Shown in pieces: positions 57,448 to 64,000 of a stretch of DNA of 64,000 nt (position 1 is the stretch's first letter; the number at the start of each line of letters is the position of its first letter). Below the pieces are notes generated by a model. That model was not told the DNA's origin. It saw only the letters and a program-made list of their open reading frames with translations, and did not search any database. Where the stretch lies: NCBI GenBank assembly GCA_964020155.1, contig OZ026560.1:1831501-1895500 (forward strand), read 5' to 3'. The position numbers and the translations under genes are program-made. This DNA is from Chondrilla cf. caribensis. Its lineage: Eukaryota > Porifera > Demospongiae > Chondrillida > Chondrillidae.

Positions 57448-60400
57448 ACTGTGTATGTATGTGGGTGTGGGTGTGCGTGTGTAAGTGTACATTTAGACTA
57501 TTCGGTGCTTTTCCTCTCACATGCAGACGTCCCACAACAGTATGTTTATGCCCTTGCTTACCAAAACAGCCACTGTCTGTGACCACTACTGTTGTAGTAC
57601 TTCAGCATCCCAACGAAGTGAGGATTAATTTACAGAGGAGTGTCTACTGAAAACAAGGCATTTATGCACTATATTTTAGAAGTGATAATCACTAGTATGA
57701 TTTGTTCATGATACTTTATCACAACAAGCAAGCTTCTAGTTTGTCAATAGTTATTTTAGTGGTATACAGATATGCTCAGTTTCCTTTTTATCAACATTAT
57801 CACCTCGCTTGTTACATAGTAAAGTAACTGATCAATTTCCGGACACTCGTATCTTACTGAAGACTGAAGCTACGGACTTATTTGTACCATTTTATAGCTC
57901 TTCTTCCTCTTAGCACCGTCCATGAATTGGGCTTGAAAGAAGTATTTCATTGATTTGTAGCAAGCATTTTTGTTAGTGTTTGAAATTGGCCAATTACCGG
58001 ACAAGAGCTAAAACAAAAGGGTCAAAAATTGTGAAACATTTGGAAAACCTCAAAAGTAATAGCTACACATGTCTTCTTTAAAATATGACAATAAGATGTC
58101 GATATGGTATGTATTACTTTGAATTCGCTACTTGTTTAAGCCAAATTTATGGACAGCACTAAGAGGAAGAAGAGCTGCAAAACGGTACTTGTTTCAAGTC
58201 TGTAGCTTCAGTATTAAGGAAGATACAAGTGTTCGAAAATAGATTTGTCCGGAAATTGCTCAGTTACTCTGGTGATGATCCTTTGGGATGAAACGATACG
58301 GTATGTAGAAAAGTTTCAAGCCAAAATTAACTTATGTATCTTTGATTTGTAAATTTTTGATTATGGAAAAATAATTAGAGGCATTCCCTTGTATCCTAAA
58401 CATTGTCAGTCAGTTGCTGCAGAGGATTGTGTTAGTAGGACCTCAGCACAGAGATATATGGGAATTAGTTTGTAATGAAGTTACTGTAGTTTTACTGTGG
58501 TATTGCCGTAGTTTTCTGGAGTGGTAGACCCCGGTTGACTATGGGATTATCTTTATTAACCTGCACCCCTGTGCTATTAGCTAACAACAACACAACTTTG
58601 ATAGAAAGATTTCATTGAAATATTGAATACATATACGTATACGTACTTACATTTCATTGTGCAAAGAGTCTTTTTGTTCCATACAATTCAACCTCATTGT
58701 AGTGAATTTCGTTTATTTTATTTGCATCCAATGTGTTTTGTTGTCTATGAAGGAAAAAAGGTCATTGACAACAGTTCCTTTACTCAAGACATGCTTAGCA
58801 GAAGATAAGTGTATTGTATTGAAAGGACGGAAATTTCCCCCGCAAAAGTGAGCAGATATTTTTGAGAGAGGATGGCTATTAATTGATTTAGCCACTGTCT
58901 GTCTCTCATAGCCTAGTGTGGGTTTAAGAGTGGTGAAAAACTTCCATCCCTCCCCATACCTCCAAGGTACTGTATATGTTAACCATCTACTTAACTACAA
59001 ACCACTTCTGTTGGACTGTAAATTTGATTATTTTATGATGAAGCCATATGTCAACATGTACGTACTGGTGTGCAGTAATCATTTATTGCACTGTGCACTG
59101 CCACGATGTTGTGAAAAAAACTTTTAAATGAAAATGCAGCTGCATGCCTCACTAAACGCCCTGAAAACTAGATGTATCTTAACTGATTCCTTGAACCAAA
59201 TTGTATCTAATAAGTCTTAGACTTTTAAAAGAAATAGTGGCAATTCACCCCTTTAAAGCTTTCTAAAGCTTAATTTGAAAAGATACACCAGTTACAAAAT
59301 GTATATGCAGGAATAGCTTTCGGAATTGCTTTGTGAGCATAGACCCTAGGTATTGATTAGGGTAATTTGGAAATTTCAACTTCAAAGGAAAACGACTCCA
59401 GCTGTGTCTGAGAAATGAGCACTTCGCTTTGATTTCTTCTATGCTTGCTCTTTGCAATTATTTTAATACCTAGAGTTGCTGGTAAACAGTTGATAGGGTA
59501 GAAATCAGTCTTCCATTTTTGTGAATGCCGTAATGACCACATGCTTTGCTGACCAACCTGTGTGTACTACGGTCTGGAAAACTAACGTATTCTACTTTTA
59601 CTGTTATCTATTGTGCTCAATCAGCTCGGATTATTGGGCAGCTCTTCAATTTTATGCATACCAAGTTCTGTTTCTTTAGGTGAATCTTGTCGATTTCTCA
59701 TTGAGGAACACTTCACTGATACAATACAAGTGGTCCCTGGTCCCTGTAAACTCTAAAATGAATTTATAGCTGTTGTGCATTTTAGGTGTGGTCTACTGCT
59801 GGATAAACTGTGAACCGAGGCATCAGCACCTTCGGTGCATTCATTTCAATTTTTCATTGTTTTGACCCTGAGGGTGTCTTAAGTAAATCCTTGGAAACTA
59901 AAATGTTACTTAGCTGTTACTGAGAATTGTGTTGGTATTTGTAATATGCATGATAGGAAGTACGTCCTGTTGTAGCGGAGACATATTGATATATTGTGTA
60001 CATAATTACTATAATGTACTTATAATGTACTAACAATGCTGAATGTACTATGTGACCATAATGTCACAATTCAATTGTATAGGATCCCAATCCTTAAGGA
60101 AGTGTTCAAGTCAAAGTGGTCAATATTACTGTATCCTAGTGCTGATGGTAGGGAACAAGAACATTACAAATCTGTATATTACTGTAATATTACTGTAAGT
60201 GCTGTTATCGGTATCTATCAATCAGTGTTGTGGAATTACAGTTAATATGTAATCAATTACCATTACAATTTCTTTCATATTTCAAGAACTGGTTTCAGGG
60301 AAACCTGTATATAAAGACCACCCAAAGGACCAGGAAAAGGTGGTCTTTATACGGAGTTGCTTTAGGGTGGTTGAGTTGACATTGTTGGTAGTTCAATAGT

Positions 60401-62395
60401 GGTTACTAAGGAGTGTTGGTCTTTCTGTAAGGTGGTCTTCATAGCAGGTTCGCTGTGCCATTCTCATAACACTTCTATCACTTCCTTCTCCAGCGGCTGA
60501 CCTACACTCCTTACCACCTTGGGAAGACGTTCTTGATCTCAATGAATTCAGAGCAATAGTTGTTTTAGATGGAACGTGGTCACAAGCTCGAGGTCTGTAT
60601 GCTCATAATACAGAACTTCAAAAAATGAAAAAGGTTAGTTCTGTGAAACTCAGTGACATTTAGGTATTGATTGTGTACCTTCCCTATGTGTGTTTGGACT
60701 TTCATTAGTTTGCTGCCATTCGTAATAGAAAAAAGCGGCAAATTAATGCGTGTGGTGGAATTTTTCAAATCTTTATATGTAAACAGTTAATGATTGAATT
60801 GTGGCGTAGAAGTGATGGTCCATAATATCATAGAGTGCGATAGCACTCTATATGTAGGGATGACGCGAAAAGAACATGGCGGCCCTATACCACGCATACA
60901 TTACAGATTCGCAAAAATATTGCCCATAGACAAGTATTAACCCCAAGCCAACATTTAGAAGTCATTTTCGGCTGATTTTAGATGTAATATTACTACTAAC
61001 AAGTGGAGAGAGCCCGGTTGAAGTGGCAAACCGGCGAAAGGTCGAAAATAATAAGGGTCAAATTTTCGGGTTCTTATTCTTCTCTACATATTTTTAGACA
61101 GAGCTACCGAAGTTTTGACTAGAGCTATGGAGCTAATTTTAACACGAGCGATTTTAATTTAAAGCATAATAAAAACATGTAAAAATGTTAAAGGATGTAG
61201 GAATGACAAGCATAAAAAGGGAAAGAACAAGGTAGGGATGAGCGGAATGAGAAGACCGTCGGAATGAGCAGCATGTCGGAATGAGAAGACTGTAGGAATA
61301 TAACAATCCCTATATCAACAGCAGTTATTGCTTGTGCAATACACAGTCTGCAGCTGTTGATATAGGGATTCTTATATTCCGACAGTCTTCTCATTCCGAC
61401 ATGCTGCTCACTCCGACGGTCTTCTCATTCCAATCATCCCTACCTTGTTCTTTCCCTTTTTTTGCTAGTTATCCCTATGTCCTTTTTCGTTTTTAAATGT
61501 TTTTACTATGCTTGTTTGTATCCTTTTTTCATCACAGGTATGTGATGCAAAATGTGTTTAAATTATTAGTTTGGTAATAATAAAAAATGCCCTCTCGGTG
61601 ATTCGAACCAACCTCGCTATACAACCTGTCATCTTCCCAGTGCACCATCGTGACTCATCGTTATGAAGTAAGCGAATATTCTTAATTGAACAAGATGGCA
61701 TATTACTACGAGGCAGTTGCCCGATAGTGCCGAAAATGCCGCAGTCACCATATGTTAGGGGTCGCAATGTGAAAAATCAATGTCATCGGATCTTGCTGAA
61801 AATTACAACTCATATACAACTCAAGTCAGAGAATCTAATGGTGACCTTCGTTTCTTGATAGATTAATGTTCGAGAAAGATACACGCGATTAACCCCGTAT
61901 TTCGTACAGCGGCGCATAATGAACTTATCCATAAGATGCCACCTAGCCAAACAATTCCATTTTCTACATATTATGGCATTATACAGTTAATGCACTAGTC
62001 TCGATTTGACAGATATTTCAATACAATTATCAAAATTTTTATTGTGATTAATTGAAATAAAAACAGCGTTAAATTAATATATGTACAGTATTGTCTTCTC
62101 ATAGTATACATAATATGTATACATATACACATGTAAGTATTTGCATATTATGTAGGTGAAGGTCTGTGCTAAACGGGAAAGTGCATATGTTATTCGAACC
62201 CAGCCCACCAGAGACAGCCTCTGTACCCTGGAGTCAGTTGCTTATGCTTTGTCTCACTTGGAGAATCAACCTTCCATCAACCAGATCCTAACAGAGCCAC
62301 TGAAACTCATGTGCCAGTACCAGTTGAATCATGGCAGCAGTGTTCATTACAGTAAGGATGACGAGAGACATGTGCCCTCCCAAGAAAAAAGATAA
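57016..62395 (+). CDS. DTWD2: tRNA-uridine aminocarboxypropyltransferase DTWD2
   Basis: Six exons in phase: 57016-57140, 57527-57617, 58753-58847, 60083-60147, 60494-60633, 62156-62395 (251 residues; the human protein has 298). DTWD2 transfers the 3-amino-3-carboxypropyl group of S-adenosylmethionine to uridine in the tRNA D-loop (acp3U20). Landmarks: the four-Cys cluster CERCKRPTTVCLC, VVVLQHPNE, TVPLLKTCLAEDKC, WSILLYPSAD, the DTW signature as VVLDGTWSQAR, YVIRTQPTRDSLCTLESVA and a C-terminal helix (LKLMCQYQLNHG). The N-terminus is acidic (DPDVYDSDEDW). Introns contain a (GT)n tract, a foldback element, a MITE, a long hairpin and a tRNA-like SINE piece. It is divergent from DMXL and tail-to-tail with PEX11 434 bp away. 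Confidence 0.93.
57237..57450. repeat. (GT)n microsatellite in DTWD2 intron 1
   Basis: GT dinucleotides with a duplicated interruption (TGTGCATGGTGTGGTGTG at about 57274 and 57363), showing an internal duplication of roughly 89 bp. Confidence 0.95.
57823..58268. mobile_element. 446-bp foldback transposon in DTWD2 intron 2
   Basis: Arms 57823-57946 and 58125-58268 are reverse complements with scattered mismatches. The termini are AGTAACTGATCAATTTCCGG and CCGGAAATTGCTCAGTTACT. The arms share CTCTTCTTCCTCTTAG and its complement. The 180-bp middle is unique and non-coding. Confidence 0.75.
60296..60453. mobile_element. Short MITE with AAGACCACC inverted ends
   Basis: Left end CAGGGAAACCTGTATATAAA then GACCACC; right end GGTGGTCTTCAT then AGCAGGTTCGCTG. 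They match as imperfect inverted repeats of about 26 bp. A single similar end (CAGTGGAACCTGTCTG) occurs at 6058 next to the EF-hand-like exon. Lies in DTWD2 intron 4. Confidence 0.6.
61162..61513. repeat. 352-bp near-perfect palindrome in DTWD2 intron 5
   Basis: Arms 61162-61324 and 61351-61513 (163 bp each) are reverse complements with few mismatches, separated by a 26-nt loop. Each arm has three spaced copies of a GGAATGAG(C/A)AGC-like word. The transcript would fold into a very long hairpin. A foldback MITE is the simplest explanation. Confidence 0.85.
61585..61672 (-). mobile_element. tRNA-derived SINE head (pol III promoter boxes)
   Basis: On the minus strand TGGTGCACTGGG fits a pol III A box and GGTTCGAATCACC a B box about 35 nt later, followed by a run of six T at 61585-61590. 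Acceptor and T stems do not pair properly, so it is not a functional tRNA gene; a tRNA-derived SINE piece is more likely. Confidence 0.5.
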
Positions 62396-62829
62396 CAGTG
62401 GGTATATAGCAATACTTTTGAACATAGGAGTACGTACGTATTGTATAGTTTAATTTAATTGTATGTGTACAACATATTCATCTTCGATCACATCTCCATT
62501 TCACTTTTAATTAAGTGTCATGCAATTAAAGTTTGTATGATAGCATGCTATATAATATAACTGTCACATGTGTACAATATATGAGTATGCATTGACTGTT
62601 ATAATACAAATAAGATCTATAGAGCATTATATTAATGAAACTTGCTTCAAATATCAAGTATAATTATAATTATTGCAATAATTTATAAAGTAATACATCT
62701 AAAATTACATATACTTGGTCGAAGTGAAAATTATACAGCTTAGATCTCATGGTTACTGTAACTGTGCAATGCATGCAATGTACATTGTACAATGTTAACT
62801 TATGCATTTATAATAGGAAGATAACAATG
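62396..62829. other. AT-rich intergenic DNA between convergent DTWD2 and PEX11
   Basis: 3' flanks of both genes. No repeat or gene recognised. Confidence 0.5.
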
Positions 62830-63302
62830 TTACTTTGACTTCTTCCACAGAACATGCAAGCGAATCAATGATGTAATTACACCTATTAATCCAATAATTC
62901 CACTTGGCAATGATACCATATCTAGGGTATTGAGTGGGATAAAAAGATCTGCCAGATTCTTCAGTGATTCCACCACTATATCACTGTGCTCCATAACAAT
63001 GCGCACAAAATCAGCTACACACATATTTTTGCGTGATTTTTGAAAAATGACAACCAATGTACACATACTACGCAGCATAGAGAAGACCAGAGAAAGAAGC
63101 CAAAACCTTGCAGCTTGTCGATTCCAATACTTTTCTTCAAGATTGAAGAGTTTCATCCTAGCAAACCAAACCATATGATCACACAGTAGGTACATGCCAC
63201 TGGTAATTTTGTCTAAGGAATTTGCTTTTCCAATAACACCTCCTTTGTTCAGTTCTTTCTGAGCAAAATGGAACTGTTCAACACTCTTCCCAATACGAAA
63301 CA
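62830..63302 (-). CDS. PEX11: Peroxisomal membrane protein PEX11, last exon (partial gene)
   Basis: The exon opens after CATGCAG at 63303 with two bases of a split codon and runs to the stop at 62830 (157 residues; whole PEX11 proteins have about 240-260). It begins FRIGKSVEQFHFAQKEL, equivalent to the 'RLGNSADALESAKRAV' region of PEX11A/B. It continues with ITSGMYLLCDHMVWFARMKL, EKYWNRQAARFWLLSLVFSM, NLADLFIPLNTLDMV and the C-terminal membrane helix SGIIGLIGVITSLIRLHVLW followed by the basic end KKSK. PEX11 elongates peroxisomal membranes and recruits the fission machinery; the C-terminal lysines fit the family. The N-terminal amphipathic helix exon(s) were not recognised in 63303-64000 and probably lie beyond the window. 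Paralogue (alpha/beta) cannot be decided. Confidence 0.88.
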
Positions 63303-64000
63303 CTGCATGTATGAAAGCAGTAATATTGACTAATACTTGTGTTTGGTTTATTAACAATGGTATATGTAGTTAAGTATTATACTTTTACCCCAAACCCTCC
63401 TATCAACATTTTATAACCTCTTCTACAAAATAGATTCTGAAGTGTATCCTGTGATTATCTCCATTTTTGATAACCAATCTTAGGGCTTTCAGGGCCGGTG
63501 CAACTGGTACAGCTAATACAGCCATGGCCATAAGACTCTTGGACCATGACCTTAAAAAATTAAACTGAGATACTAATTAATTCCATGACAGCAACCAAAG
63601 ATATGATAGCCTTCACTATTATTATTCTACCAGTAGCAAATGTAACATCTGCCCCCACACAGAAATTTCATTCTTAACTTTCATCAAACTAGCTTCAAAA
63701 TCTGATAGTCGCCATGATGCCTATTGCACAACGTGTAGCCTATATGTCTATTGTTTTTTTCCCAGCATATACAGCTTGTCATTTAATAGTTGTAATAATT
63801 GATACGTACATGTATATGTTACTTTTAAGATAGTGTTTTCTGTTTCTGTCAACGTCACCAACACAATTCACAATGCAACGCTGATGGCCGTGCCACTGCC
63901 ACAGATATTGCTCCGACCCTGGCTTTCAATGATAATAATGCCTTTTCATATATATTTTCTATCATTCATTATTAAGGAGAGTTTAATAGTCTAGCTATCC
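63303..64000. other. PEX11 intron/upstream sequence
   Basis: AT-rich, presumably intronic. No exon with PEX11 N-terminal character was recognised, and no repeat family seen. Confidence 0.4.

Noticed and set aside
61585..61672. Functional tRNA gene on the minus strand
   Set aside because: A and B boxes fit, but the acceptor and T stems do not pair; a tRNA-derived SINE piece explains it better.
1..64000. Bacterial or viral origin of any segment
   Set aside because: All recognised genes are intron-containing and of animal type; the retroelement remnants are endogenous transposons, not viruses.

Overview
This is nuclear DNA from an animal. Every recognisable gene is split by short GT-AG introns, and the products are typical metazoan housekeeping proteins. 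They match whole families, including the large rabconnectin-3 (DMXL) WD40 protein, the MED4 Mediator subunit and PIG-F. The small intergenic spaces, mostly 50-300 bp introns, AT-rich non-coding DNA and the mix of Harbinger, tyrosine-recombinase, restriction-like-endonuclease and Gypsy elements would suit a compact invertebrate genome such as a sponge. That placement is inference; nothing in the window names a species.

Layout: 1-3.6 kb holds a Harbinger transposase gene, a truncated non-LTR retrotransposon and foldback repeats. 5.2-6.4 kb (+) is a fragmentary EF-hand-like gene among long (GT)n tracts. 7.2-10.2 kb (+) is an HMG20-type HMG-box gene. 11.4-13.8 kb (-) is mitochondrial glycine C-acetyltransferase (GCAT). 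14.0-15.1 kb (+) is PIG-F. 15.9-20.4 kb (-) is the mismatch-repair gene MLH3. 20.6-27.2 kb (+) is MED4, with a decayed tyrosine-recombinase retroelement in its 4.2 kb intron. 27.8 to at least 54.0 kb (-) is the DMXL/rabconnectin-3 gene, whose introns hold an RLE-class non-LTR retroelement (35.8-40.0 kb), a Gypsy element (47.5-50.1 kb) and several MITEs. 57.0-62.4 kb (+) is DTWD2. 62.8-63.3 kb (-) is the last exon of PEX11, whose 5' part is upstream to the right.

From HMG20 onward the genes alternate strictly in strand. GCAT/PIG-F and MLH3/MED4 are head-to-head pairs with 222 and 214 bp between start codons, so shared bidirectional promoters are likely. HMG20/GCAT, PIG-F/MLH3, MED4/DMXL and DTWD2/PEX11 are tail-to-tail. 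The genes do not form a pathway. They serve separate functions: chromatin, threonine/glycine catabolism, GPI anchors, meiotic and mismatch DNA repair, transcription, V-ATPase assembly, tRNA modification and peroxisome division.

Exon boundaries were built by hand from reading-frame phase, GT-AG signals and family resemblance remembered from known proteins. No database search was possible. All transposon copies seen are broken by stops, frameshifts or truncation, except that the Harbinger transposase frame reads open across two exons.
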